Assembly: GCA_036306585.1 (NCBI GenBank)
Contig: JAXJZF010000006.1
Coordinates: forward strand, 310,001 to 374,000
Source: Aphodovivens sp036306585
GTDB taxonomy: Bacteria > Actinomycetota > Coriobacteriia > Coriobacteriales > Eggerthellaceae
Direction of reading: 5' to 3'
Length of the DNA stretch: 64,000 nt
The translations under genes and the position numbers were made by a program. Under the pieces are notes generated by a model. That model searched no databases. It was not told the DNA's origin and saw only the letters and a program-made list of their open reading frames with translations. This document shows positions 8,008 to 16,731 of the stretch, piece after piece (position 1 is the stretch's first letter; every line of letters begins with the position of its first letter).

Positions 8008-8334
8008 ATGCAAATGATTCGCGCAATCGTCCGCCCGGAGAAAGCATCCGTGGTGATGCACGAGCTCCTAGAGGCGGACTTCCCCGCCATAACCAAGATG
8101 AGCGTCTTCGGACGCGGCCGGCAGAAAGGCGTCAAGGTGGGGGATGTGGTCTACGACGAGATCCCCAAAGAGATGCTGATCCTCGTATGCGCCGACGAAG
8201 ACGTCGACGATGCCGTGCGCGTCATCCTGGGCGCTGCCCGCACGGGGGAAAACGGCAACTACGGCGATGGGCGCATCTTCGTTTCCCCTGTTGAAGAAGC
8301 CTATACCGTCTCGAACGGCAAGGCCGGGCTGTAG
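8008..8334 (+). CDS. nifI1: PII-like nitrogenase regulator NifI1
   Basis: The 108-residue PII-family protein starts MQMIRAIVRPEKAS, with AAGGAG before the ATG. The T-loop region GRGRQKGVKVGD and the C-terminal GDGRIFV segment are those of GlnB/NifI proteins. The position between nifH and nifD, paired with a second PII-like gene, is diagnostic of NifI1. In methanogens and clostridia the NifI1-NifI2 complex binds dinitrogenase and blocks it when ammonium is sensed through 2-oxoglutarate and ATP levels. Confidence 0.93.
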   Translation: MQMIRAIVRPEKASVVMHELLEADFPAITKMSVFGRGRQKGVKVGDVVYDEIPKEMLILVCADEDVDDAVRVILGAARTGENGNYGDGRIFVSPVEEAYTVSNGKAGL

Positions 8335-8388
8335 CTGCGGCGCACTTGCCGCAGGCGCAGACCCGGGCCCCGAGGAAAGGCAGTTTCC

Positions 8389-8775
8389 ATGAAAGAAGTC
8401 ATAGCCATAGTACGCCCCGGAAAGGTTGGCGCGACCAAACGCGCGCTTGCCGAAGCGGGCCTTCCCTCATTCACCTGCCAGGCGGTACTGGGACGAGGGA
8501 AGCAGATGCTGGGAGCCGACCTTGCGCAAGCGCTCGCGAGCGCCGCGGGCGACGACGCCCCCGCTTCCGTTTCCGAAGCTCTTTCCGAAACGATGCGGTT
8601 GGTTCCCAAGCGCATGTTCACCTTGATAGTCGAACAGGAGGATGTCGATCGAGTGGTGAAGACCGTGATCGAGGTCAACTCCACGCATTCCGCAGGCGAC
8701 GGAAAGATATTCGTGCTCCCCATTGAAGAAAGCTATCGCGTGCGCAACGGCGAGCGCTCGGCCGACGCATACTAA
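8389..8775 (+). CDS. nifI2: PII-like nitrogenase regulator NifI2
   Basis: This 128-residue PII-family protein (MKEVIAIVRPGKVGATKRAL) has a longer, Ala-rich T-loop insertion at about residues 42-68 compared with NifI1, as is usual for NifI2. The C-terminal GDGKIFVLPIEES segment is conserved. AGGAAAGGCAG precedes the start. It works with NifI1 in reversible inhibition of NifDK. The stop lies 14 bases before the nifD ATG, so the pair is translated together with the structural genes. Confidence 0.92.
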   Translation: MKEVIAIVRPGKVGATKRALAEAGLPSFTCQAVLGRGKQMLGADLAQALASAAGDDAPASVSEALSETMRLVPKRMFTLIVEQEDVDRVVKTVIEVNSTHSAGDGKIFVLPIEESYRVRNGERSADAY

Positions 8776-8789
8776 GGTAGGTGATTGTT

Positions 8790-10436
8790 ATGAGCGAAGC
8801 GGCAGTTGAGCCACTGCAAGACGCCATGCATGTTTCCACAAAGGTCGCAGACGATCTTCTCGATACCTACGAGGCCAAGGTATACAAGAATCGCAAGCGC
8901 CATATCGTCACGATCGACCATACCCTCGAAACTCCGCAGGAGATCCTCGCCAACGTCAGGACGGTCCCCGGCATGCTCACCCATCGCGGATGCTGCTACG
9001 CGGGATGCAAGGGCGTGGTGGTCGGCCCGATCAAAGATGCCCTCACGATCGTGCACGGGCCCATCGGGTGCTCCTTCTACACCTGGGGCACTCGCCGCCA
9101 TAAGGCACGTCCGGGCGAAGATGGCCTGAACCTGGTTCCCTACACCTTCTCCACCGATATGCGCGAGACGGACATCGTGTTCGGCGGCGAGAAGAAGCTC
9201 TTCGCCGCCATCAAGGAAGGCATCGAGCTGTTTCACCCCCGCGCCGTCATGATCTGCTCAACCTGCCCGGTGGGCCTGATCGGTGACGATATCCATGCGG
9301 TAGCGGCGCGAGCCGAAGCCGAGTTCGGCGTCACGTGCATAGCCTTCTCCTGCGAAGGCTACAAGGGCGTTTCGCAATCCGCGGGCCATCACATCGCGAA
9401 CAACCAGTTCATCCGGCGCGTCATCGGCGAAGACGACACGCCTCCCGCGGGGAAGTTCAGCGTGAACATCCTCGGCGAGTACAACATCGGCGGCGACTCC
9501 TGGGAGACGGAGCGTCTGCTGCACCGTTGCGGCATCGAGGTCGTCTCGGTGATGACCGGCGACGGCGCCATTAGCGAGATGCGCCGTGCCCACACGGCCG
9601 CCCTCAACCTCGTGCAGTGCCATCGTTCCATCAACTACATCGCCGAGATGATGCAGACCCAGTACGGCACCGACTGGATCAAAGTGAACTTCGTCGGCAT
9701 CAATGCCACCTGCAAGAGCCTGCGGGCCATCGCCGAGTACTTCGGCGATCCGGAGTTGAGCGAACGCGTCGAAGAGGTGATCAAAAGCGAGCTGGCCGAC
9801 ATCGCCGACGACTTCGAGTACTACCGCGACAAGCTTGCCGGCACCAAGGCGGCCCTGTACGTGGGCGGTTCGCGTTCCCATCACTACCAGCAGCTGCTGC
9901 GGGACTTCGGCGTCTCGACCGTCCTGGCCGGGTACGAGTTCGCCCACCGCGACGACTACGAGGGCCGCGAAGTGAAGGACTCCATCAAGATCGATGCCGA
10001 TAACAAGAACATCGAGACCATCGAGGTAGAGCCGGTGGAGGGCAAGTACCATGTGCGTTTCAGCGCCGACGAGCTGGAGCGGCTTAAAGAGAAGATCCCC
10101 AACCTGGAGTACTACGAGGGCATGATGAAGGGGATGGACAACGGCGCGATCGTGGTGGACGACCTGAACCATTACGAAACCGAGCAGCTCGTGAAAGCGC
10201 TCGAGCCCGACGTGTTCTTCTCGGGCATCAAGGACAAATACGTGTTGCAGAAAGGCGGCGTGCTTTCCCGCCAGCTGCACAGCTACGACTACCAAGGCCC
10301 TTACGCGGGCTTCGCCGGCGCCATCAATTTCGCGCACGACCTCTACATGGGGCTTCATACCCCGGTGTGGGGCAAGGTCGTGCCGCCTTGGCGCGTGGAA
10401 CCCGCGCTGAGCGGCAAGGTGGGAGGTGAGGACTAA
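8790..10436 (+). CDS. nifD: Mo-nitrogenase alpha chain NifD
   Basis: The protein has 548 residues from the ATG at 8790; an in-frame GTG lies nine bases earlier, but GGTG spacing favours the ATG. P-cluster ligands are Cys68 (HRGCCYAG), Cys94 (GPIGCSFY) and Cys159 (STCPVGLIGDD). FeMo-cofactor ligands are Cys277 (VQCHRSINYI) and His497 (QLHSYDYQGPY). The GVSQSAGHHIAN segment keeps the active-site Gln and His. These features, and the long insert after residue 360, match the Clostridium pasteurianum type of Mo enzyme rather than VnfD or AnfD. It shares one base with the nifK start. Confidence 0.96.
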   Translation: MSEAAVEPLQDAMHVSTKVADDLLDTYEAKVYKNRKRHIVTIDHTLETPQEILANVRTVPGMLTHRGCCYAGCKGVVVGPIKDALTIVHGPIGCSFYTWGTRRHKARPGEDGLNLVPYTFSTDMRETDIVFGGEKKLFAAIKEGIELFHPRAVMICSTCPVGLIGDDIHAVAARAEAEFGVTCIAFSCEGYKGVSQSAGHHIANNQFIRRVIGEDDTPPAGKFSVNILGEYNIGGDSWETERLLHRCGIEVVSVMTGDGAISEMRRAHTAALNLVQCHRSINYIAEMMQTQYGTDWIKVNFVGINATCKSLRAIAEYFGDPELSERVEEVIKSELADIADDFEYYRDKLAGTKAALYVGGSRSHHYQQLLRDFGVSTVLAGYEFAHRDDYEGREVKDSIKIDADNKNIETIEVEPVEGKYHVRFSADELERLKEKIPNLEYYEGMMKGMDNGAIVVDDLNHYETEQLVKALEPDVFFSGIKDKYVLQKGGVLSRQLHSYDYQGPYAGFAGAINFAHDLYMGLHTPVWGKVVPPWRVEPALSGKVGGED

Positions 10437-11809
10437 TGCTTGACGCAACTCCCCGCGATGCGGTGTACGAGCGACATGCGCTCGTTTCCAATCCTGCGAA
10501 GACCTGCCAGCCGGTGGGCGCCATCTACGCGGCGCTCGGCGTGCACAACACCATGCCCCATAGCCACGGCTCCCAAGGTTGCGTGGCCTTCCACCGCATG
10601 TTCCTGACGAGGCACTTCAAGGAGCCGGTGATGGCCTCCACCTCGGCCTTCACCGAAGGCGCGAGCGTGTTCGGCGGCGGCGCCAACCTGAAAACCGCCG
10701 TCAAGAACATCTTCGACGTGTACGACCCCGATATCATCGCCGTGCACACCACCTGCCTTTCCGAGACCATCGGCGACGACCTGCACGCCTTCGTCTCGGC
10801 GCTCGACATCCCCGAGTCGAAGCATGTCATATACTGCTCGACCCCCAGCTATGTGGGCTCGCATGTGACCGGCTTCTCTTCGATGGCGGCAGCCTTCGTG
10901 GAGCATCTTGCCGAAAAGCCTGCAGAGGATACCGGCCGCGTCATGGTGGTGCCGGGCTTTAGCAGCCCCGCGGATGTTCGCGAGCTCAAGCGCTACCTGG
11001 AGGGCTTCGGGATCTCCTACACCATGCTGCCCGATGTCTCCGACGTGTTCGACACCCCCATGACCAACACCTTCGAGCTCTATCCGCGAGGCGGCACGCC
11101 CTTGAAGGAGATCCAGGAACTGGGCGGCGCGGCGTATTCCTTCGCTTTCGGCGCCTGGGCCTCCGAGGCTTGCGCAAACGAGCTGAAGCGCCGCTTCGGC
11201 GTCGAGTACCAGGTGTGCGGCCTGCCCATCGGGCTGGGGGCAACCGACGACGCCGTCATGGCCCTTGCTCGTTTCGCCGATTTCCGCGTGCCGGAGTTCA
11301 TCGAAACCGAGCGCGGCCAGCTGGTGGACTGCATGCTCGACGTCCACCAGTACCTGGACGGCAAGCGGGTGGCGATATGCGCCGATCCCGATACGACTCT
11401 GGGGCTCACGCGCTTCGCGTTGGAATGCGGCATGATCCCCGCATTCGTAGGAACCGGCACCCCCGGCGGCGGTTTCGAGGATGCGGTCGCAAACGTATGC
11501 AAGCAGGAGGGCTTCGATCCCGAGAGCATCTGGATCAAGTCCGAGACCGACTACTTCGAGCTGCACCAGCAGATCATCCAGCAGCCGGTCGATCTTCTGC
11601 TCGGCCCGAGCCTGTGGAAGCAGATCGCCAAGGCGGAGGATATCCCCCTCGTGCGCTGCGCGTTCCCCATCCTCGACCGCTACGCGCACCCGTACGTCCC
11701 GGTGCTCGGCTATAAGGGCGCGCTGTTCCTGCTGCAGAGAATGGCCGACGCTCTGATGGACCGCCAAGATGCGCGCTGCGCCGACGAGGATCTCGAATTC
11801 GTCATGTAG
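10436..11809 (+). CDS. nifK: Mo-nitrogenase beta chain NifK
   Basis: The protein has 457 residues, the short form typical of clostridial-type NifK (about 65 residues shorter than the Azotobacter protein at the N terminus). P-cluster ligands are Cys24 (KTCQPVGA), Cys49 (HGSQGCVAF) and Cys107 (TTCLSETIGDD). The PSYVGSHVTG segment keeps the Ser that contacts the P-cluster. The ATG overlaps the nifD stop (TAATG), with GGAGGTGAGG inside the nifD end as ribosome site, so translation is coupled. It forms the alpha2-beta2 dinitrogenase with NifD. Confidence 0.96.
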   Translation: MLDATPRDAVYERHALVSNPAKTCQPVGAIYAALGVHNTMPHSHGSQGCVAFHRMFLTRHFKEPVMASTSAFTEGASVFGGGANLKTAVKNIFDVYDPDIIAVHTTCLSETIGDDLHAFVSALDIPESKHVIYCSTPSYVGSHVTGFSSMAAAFVEHLAEKPAEDTGRVMVVPGFSSPADVRELKRYLEGFGISYTMLPDVSDVFDTPMTNTFELYPRGGTPLKEIQELGGAAYSFAFGAWASEACANELKRRFGVEYQVCGLPIGLGATDDAVMALARFADFRVPEFIETERGQLVDCMLDVHQYLDGKRVAICADPDTTLGLTRFALECGMIPAFVGTGTPGGGFEDAVANVCKQEGFDPESIWIKSETDYFELHQQIIQQPVDLLLGPSLWKQIAKAEDIPLVRCAFPILDRYAHPYVPVLGYKGALFLLQRMADALMDRQDARCADEDLEFVM

Positions 11810-11845
11810 GAACGGCTAGCCGGCAAGAAAGAGGAGGTGCCTGTC

Positions 11846-13207
11846 ATGCAAGGAGCAACGAAGATCCGCTCTTCGCGCGAAACCGAGATACTCGAGGAGC
11901 GGCGTGCCTTTATCGTGGAGAATCCCCAGAACCCTGCAGATGCGCTCGCCTGCGGCAAGGCGAGCGCCGCGGGGGCGGTGAGCCAGCGGGCGTGCGTGTT
12001 CTGCGGCGCACGCGTGGTGCTCAACCCCATCACCGATGCCTTCCATATCATCCATGGGCCTATCGGTTGCTCCAGCTACACCTGGGATATCCGCGGCAGC
12101 CTCACGAGCGGCCAAGACCTCTACCGCCACAGTTTCTCGACGGACCTCTCGGAACTCGATGTGGTGTTCGGCGGCGAGGGCAAGCTCAGGCGGGCAATCG
12201 ACGAGGCGGTGGCGACATGCCACCCCAAGGCGATCTTCGTGTACGCCACCTGCATTGCCGGGGTTATCGGAGACGACGTGGCGGCGGTGTGCAGGGAGGC
12301 GGAGGCGCGCCACGGCATTCGAGTCATCCCGGTGCAGGCACCCGGCTTTTCCGGCCACAAGGCCCAAGGGTACCGGTTGGCCGGAGACGCCATCATGAAC
12401 CTGATCGGCAAAGGCTCCTATCCGCGTGAGCAAGCGCACGGCATCAACATCCTCGGGGACTTCAACCTCGCCGGGGAGATGTGGATAGTGAAGAACTACC
12501 TCATGCAGCTGGGCGTGGAGATCATCACCGGCATTACCGGAGACGCACGGGTGGATGAGCTTCTATGCGCACCACAGGCCAAGCTCAACGTGGTGCAATG
12601 CGCAGGCTCGATGATCTCTTTGGCCAAGCGCATGGAAGCCGAGTACGGCATCCCCTTCATCAAAGTGAGCTTCTACGGCGTGGAAGACACCGTTTCCTCG
12701 CTGATGGGCATCGCACGCGCCTTGGGCGACGAAGGGGTGATCGAACGAACCAAGGCTTTCTGCGACGAGCAGACAAAGCAAGTGCAGCCTGTGCTCGATC
12801 GATATCGCAGCCTGCTTGCCGGCAAACAGGCTGCGATATACGTGGGCGGCGGCTTCAAGGCCATCTCGCTCATCAAGCAATTCCATGAGCTGGGCATGGA
12901 GGCGGTCATGGTGGGAACGCAGACGGGCAGGCCCGAAGACTACGAGGTCATTCGGTCCCTGGTATCGCCCGAATGCGTGGTGCTCGACGATGCAAGCGCC
13001 TCCGAGCTGGAGAAATTCATGCTTGAAAAGGGCGCTGACATCTTAGTGGGCGGCGTGAAGGAGCGACCGCTGGCCTACAAACTCGGGGTCGCCTTCGTCG
13101 ACCACAACCATGAGCGCAAGCACCCCCTAGCAGGCTTCGTGGGCGTTCGCAATTTCGCCGAGGAGGTCAATTCATCGCTCAATTCCCCCGTTTGGATGTT
13201 TGCATAG
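11846..13207 (+). CDS. nifE: FeMo-cofactor scaffold subunit NifE
   Basis: The protein has 453 residues from the ATG at 11846 (GAGGAGG eight bases upstream; a GTG nine bases earlier is too close to that site). It is a NifD homologue with CVFCGARVVLNPI, HGPIGCSSYTW and ATCIAGVIGDD cluster-binding motifs. It lacks the FeMo-co histidine ligand context of NifD. NifEN is the scaffold on which the NifB product is matured with Mo and homocitrate. It follows nifK and precedes the nifN-B fusion on the same strand. Confidence 0.94.
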   Translation: MQGATKIRSSRETEILEERRAFIVENPQNPADALACGKASAAGAVSQRACVFCGARVVLNPITDAFHIIHGPIGCSSYTWDIRGSLTSGQDLYRHSFSTDLSELDVVFGGEGKLRRAIDEAVATCHPKAIFVYATCIAGVIGDDVAAVCREAEARHGIRVIPVQAPGFSGHKAQGYRLAGDAIMNLIGKGSYPREQAHGINILGDFNLAGEMWIVKNYLMQLGVEIITGITGDARVDELLCAPQAKLNVVQCAGSMISLAKRMEAEYGIPFIKVSFYGVEDTVSSLMGIARALGDEGVIERTKAFCDEQTKQVQPVLDRYRSLLAGKQAAIYVGGGFKAISLIKQFHELGMEAVMVGTQTGRPEDYEVIRSLVSPECVVLDDASASELEKFMLEKGADILVGGVKERPLAYKLGVAFVDHNHERKHPLAGFVGVRNFAEEVNSSLNSPVWMFA

Positions 13208-13248
13208 CACGGCGTATGGAGATGAAAGACAGATGAGGTGAGAGAATC

Positions 13249-15780
13249 ATGGGAGAGATCAAACCGCTGATAAAGCCCGCCGGCTCCTTGGCGGATCTGA
13301 ACGTCAACCCCTGCAAGATGTGCATGCCCATGGGGTCGAGCACGGCGGCTTACGGGCTCAAGCGCTGCGTCACCATCCTGCACGGCTCGCAAGGGTGCGC
13401 CACCTACATCAGAAGGCATATGGCGACGCATTACAACGAGCCCGTGGACATAGCCTCCTCGGCCCTAACCGAGCAGGGGACCGTCTACGGCGGCGAGGCG
13501 AACCTTCACAAGGGCATCGACAACCTCATACGCCTCTACGATCCCGAGGTGATCTGCGTCTCGACCACCTGTTTGGCCGAGACGATCGGGGAGGACGTGC
13601 CCGCCATGCTCGAGCGGTGGCGAGAGAAGAATCCCGAGAGCACCGTCGAGTTCGTGCCGGTGACCTCTCCCGGCTATGGCGGCTCCCAATTCGGCGGGTA
13701 CTTTCGGTTCCTGCGGAGCATGGTCGAGCATATCGACATGAAGCCGGAGGCAGCAAAGCCCCATCAGCTCAACGTGATCCTCGGGCCCATGAGCCCTGCC
13801 GACACCCGCACCATCAAAGAGCTCATCGGCATGTTCGGCATCGATGCCGTGGTGGTTCCCGACATCTCCTACAACCTCGACCGTCCCCGTCTCGAAGTCT
13901 ACGATCGCACGCCTGCGGGCGGCACGCCCATCTCGGATGTGAAGACCATGGCGGGATCCGCCCTCACCATCGAGCTTTCCACGTTCGTCTCGCACGAGAT
14001 GTCGGCAGGGGCCTTCCTCTGGGAGCGATACGGCGTGCCGTGCGTGCACATGGCCCCTCCCGTCGCCCTGCGCGACATCGACCTGTTCCTGGACGAGCTG
14101 TCCAAGTTCGCGCAGGTGCCGGTGCCGGAGCCGCTGCGCCTTCAGCGGGGACGCAGCGTCGATGCCATGATCGACTCGCACAAGTACAACGCCGAAGGGC
14201 GTGCGGCGATCTTCGGCGAGCCCGACTTCTGCTATGCGATGGTGCGCCTGTGCGCCGAGAACGGCATCGTGCCCGTTGTCGTGGCCGCCGGAAGCCCATG
14301 CGCGGGGTTTGTCGAAGCCGTGAAAGGCGAGGTGAGAAGCGTCGCAAAGCGCTTCCTGGTCGACCGCTGGTCGGTTATGGACGATGCTGATTTCGGCGAT
14401 ATCGAGCGCTTGGCCCTCGAGAACGGGGCGAACGTCATGATCGGCTCGTCCGATGGGCGGCGCATCGAGGAGAAGCACCGCATCCCCCTCGTCCGCTGCG
14501 CTTTCCCCATCCACGATCATATCGGCGGTCAGCGCATTCGGACGATGGGCTACGAAGGGTCGCTCATGCTGCTCGACCGCATCACCAACGCCTTGCTCCA
14601 GCGCAAGCATGTGGGCTTCCGCGCGGCGATCCGAGACGAGTTCTACGACAACTCGCTGCTGGAAAAGGCGCATCTGCATCGCGAGGAGCCGGTGCCTGGC
14701 GTGGCGGAGCCGAAGGCAGACGCGCAGGCTGCGGCACGAAGCTGCGCGTGCAAGACGGAAGAGGCGCAGGAACGGCAGCCCCTGCGTGAACGTTCCGAGG
14801 CGCATCCCTGCTTCAACGAGGGGAGCGCTGCCGATAACGCGCGCATCCACCTGCCCGTCGCGCCCGCATGCAACATCTCGTGCAATTACTGCGTGCGTGA
14901 TTTCGATTGCGTGAACGAGAGCAGGCCGGGAGTGTGCTCCACGGTCCTCAGCCCCCGCGAGGCTCTTGAGCATTTCAAGGAGGCCAAGGAGAAGATCGCC
15001 CATCTCACCACCGTGGGAATCGCTGGCCCGGGCGACGCCCTTGCCAACTGGAAGGCGGTCCGCGAGACCATCGAACTGGTGAGAGGGGAAGACCCGCAAG
15101 TCCTGTTCTGCCTGTCGACGAACGGGCTGCTGCTTCCCCGCTACGCCGACGAGCTAGCCCGGCTCGGCGTCACTCACGTGACGGTGACCATGAACGCCGC
15201 CGACCCCGTGACGGCTGGGAAGGTGTACAAACGGGCGGTTTTGGACGGCATCTGCTATCAGGATGCCGAGGCGGGAGCGGTGCTGCTGGCCAACCAATGC
15301 GAGGGCATAAAGCGCTTGGTCGCCCTCGGCGTCGTGGTGAAGGTCAACACCGTCGTCATCGCGGGCGTCAACGATAATGCGGTTGAGGACGTGGCGCGGC
15401 TGGCGCGGCGCCTGGGGGCGAGCATCCATAACCTGATGGGCCATATCCCGGTAGCGGGCAGCGCCTTCGAGGATCTGCCGCGCCTTGGGTCCGACGTCCT
15501 GTGCGTGCTGCGCGCGAAGTGCAGGGATATCCTGCCGCAGATGAAGCACTGCCGGCAGTGCCGGGCCGATGCGGTGGGCACGCTTCAGAACGACCTGCTG
15601 GCCTTCTTGAGCGTGCCGAATGCGAAGGAGCCGATGGGCGCGAAAGGCGATGCCGGCGGGCGCGCGGATGCCTCGGGCATGAAGACGGCGCGCGCCGCCG
15701 CGAAAGCGGGTGCCGGGGCCGGAGGGCTTGCGGCCGAATGCGAGCACGGGCATGCGCGGGAGTGTCTGAACGCAAGCTGA
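13249..15780 (+). CDS. nifB: NifN-NifB fusion protein
   Basis: The protein has 843 residues. Residues 1 to about 450 are NifN (NPCKMCMPMG, HGSQGCATYIRR, TTCLAETIGED). A linker of about 75 residues follows, then NifB from about 520, with the radical-SAM motif CNISCNYC and then DFDCVNESRPGV, and the late HCRQCRADAVG ligand motif. NifB makes NifB-co from 4Fe-4S clusters and SAM; NifN pairs with NifE. The same fusion is known in Clostridium pasteurianum. Odd points are that the usual HPC-F/Y-x-E-x-AH segment reads HPCFNEGSAADNARIH, without the His after the Glu, and that an Ala/Gly-rich tail ends in CEHGHAREC. No NifX-like domain follows. Confidence 0.93.
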   Translation: MGEIKPLIKPAGSLADLNVNPCKMCMPMGSSTAAYGLKRCVTILHGSQGCATYIRRHMATHYNEPVDIASSALTEQGTVYGGEANLHKGIDNLIRLYDPEVICVSTTCLAETIGEDVPAMLERWREKNPESTVEFVPVTSPGYGGSQFGGYFRFLRSMVEHIDMKPEAAKPHQLNVILGPMSPADTRTIKELIGMFGIDAVVVPDISYNLDRPRLEVYDRTPAGGTPISDVKTMAGSALTIELSTFVSHEMSAGAFLWERYGVPCVHMAPPVALRDIDLFLDELSKFAQVPVPEPLRLQRGRSVDAMIDSHKYNAEGRAAIFGEPDFCYAMVRLCAENGIVPVVVAAGSPCAGFVEAVKGEVRSVAKRFLVDRWSVMDDADFGDIERLALENGANVMIGSSDGRRIEEKHRIPLVRCAFPIHDHIGGQRIRTMGYEGSLMLLDRITNALLQRKHVGFRAAIRDEFYDNSLLEKAHLHREEPVPGVAEPKADAQAAARSCACKTEEAQERQPLRERSEAHPCFNEGSAADNARIHLPVAPACNISCNYCVRDFDCVNESRPGVCSTVLSPREALEHFKEAKEKIAHLTTVGIAGPGDALANWKAVRETIELVRGEDPQVLFCLSTNGLLLPRYADELARLGVTHVTVTMNAADPVTAGKVYKRAVLDGICYQDAEAGAVLLANQCEGIKRLVALGVVVKVNTVVIAGVNDNAVEDVARLARRLGASIHNLMGHIPVAGSAFEDLPRLGSDVLCVLRAKCRDILPQMKHCRQCRADAVGTLQNDLLAFLSVPNAKEPMGAKGDAGGRADASGMKTARAAAKAGAGAGGLAAECEHGHARECLNAS

Positions 15781-15902
15781 GGAAGCGGGTTCGTGCGGCA
15801 AAGGCTCTGGATAATGTGTCGAGCAACGCGACCAGACACCCGCTTGAAACGATAGGTGCGTACGCTTCTGATCATCGGAGGCATGCGAGAGAGGTGTTTT
15901 CC

Positions 15903-16646
15903 ATGCTGGCGCAAAACGACACGCCGAGCAGTGCGGGCAGCGCGAGCGCGGCTGAAGCGGCTTCGCCGCCCATCTGCCCCCTGTCGGATTCCCCGTGCGG
16001 GTTCGAGCGCGAGCTCAGGGTCAAGGAAGCCACCATCCGCGAGGTCTACCACCGGGTGAAGAACAACCTGCAGGCCGTCGAATCGCTTCTGCGCATGCAG
16101 AAGCGGCGCAGCGACAGCCCCGAGGTCGTGCGGGCCTTCTCCGAAGCGATCGTGCGCATTCGGGCGATGGCCGTAGCGCACGAGATGCTTTCCTGCTCGC
16201 ACGATGAACGGGTGGAGATACGGCCCATGGTGGTCAAGGTGGCCGACCAGGTGAAGATGGGCTTGGTGGGAGCGAGCCCCCAGATCAAGGTGAACGTCCA
16301 TGGGCAGGCCGGCTTCGCCGGGGCGCAGCAGGCGAACAACCTGGCGCTCGTCGTAGCCGAGATCGTCCACAACGCCATCGAGCACGGGCTCGAGCAGCGC
16401 GACGAGGGCAGGGTCGATGTTTACCTGGCGCGCGGGGAGAGCTTCCTGATGGTGAGGATCGAAGACGACGGTTGGGGGCTGCCTTACGGTTTCTCGCTCC
16501 AGAACAGCTCGAGCATGGGCCTGACGTTGGTCAGGACCCTGGTGGAGGACGGGCTGCTGGGAACGGTGAGCTGCGGCGCGGGGGCGAACGGGCAGGGCAC
16601 GCGCTTCGTGCTGATCGTCCCTTTGGAAGAGCCGCGCAGCGCCTGA
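15903..16646 (+). CDS. Soluble HisKA_2-type histidine kinase without sensor domain
   Basis: The protein has 247 residues from the ATG at 15903 (GAGAGGTG upstream). After a low-complexity N-terminus of about 35 residues, the phospho-acceptor box EVYHRVKNNLQAVESLL (His50) is that of HisKA_2 kinases such as EutW. The ATPase domain follows, with VVAEIVHNAIEHG as the N box and DDGWGLP as the G1 box. No transmembrane, PAS or GAF domain is present, so the signal must reach it through a partner or the ATPase region. The ANTAR regulator follows 85 bases downstream and is the natural partner. Confidence 0.85.
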   Translation: MLAQNDTPSSAGSASAAEAASPPICPLSDSPCGFERELRVKEATIREVYHRVKNNLQAVESLLRMQKRRSDSPEVVRAFSEAIVRIRAMAVAHEMLSCSHDERVEIRPMVVKVADQVKMGLVGASPQIKVNVHGQAGFAGAQQANNLALVVAEIVHNAIEHGLEQRDEGRVDVYLARGESFLMVRIEDDGWGLPYGFSLQNSSSMGLTLVRTLVEDGLLGTVSCGAGANGQGTRFVLIVPLEEPRSA

Positions 16647-16731
16647 GGCCGCGCATCCGCCCGGGTTCGGCGCAAAACGCCGCCTGAGAGGGCGAGGTTG
16701 CCTGAAGTGCCTGATGAAAGAAGGAATCTGC

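Noticed and set aside
8790..11809. Vanadium- or iron-only nitrogenase
   Set aside because: NifD keeps the QLHSYDYQGPY and VQCHRSINYI contexts and the long insert of clostridial Mo enzymes; no VnfG/AnfG delta-subunit gene lies between the D and K genes.
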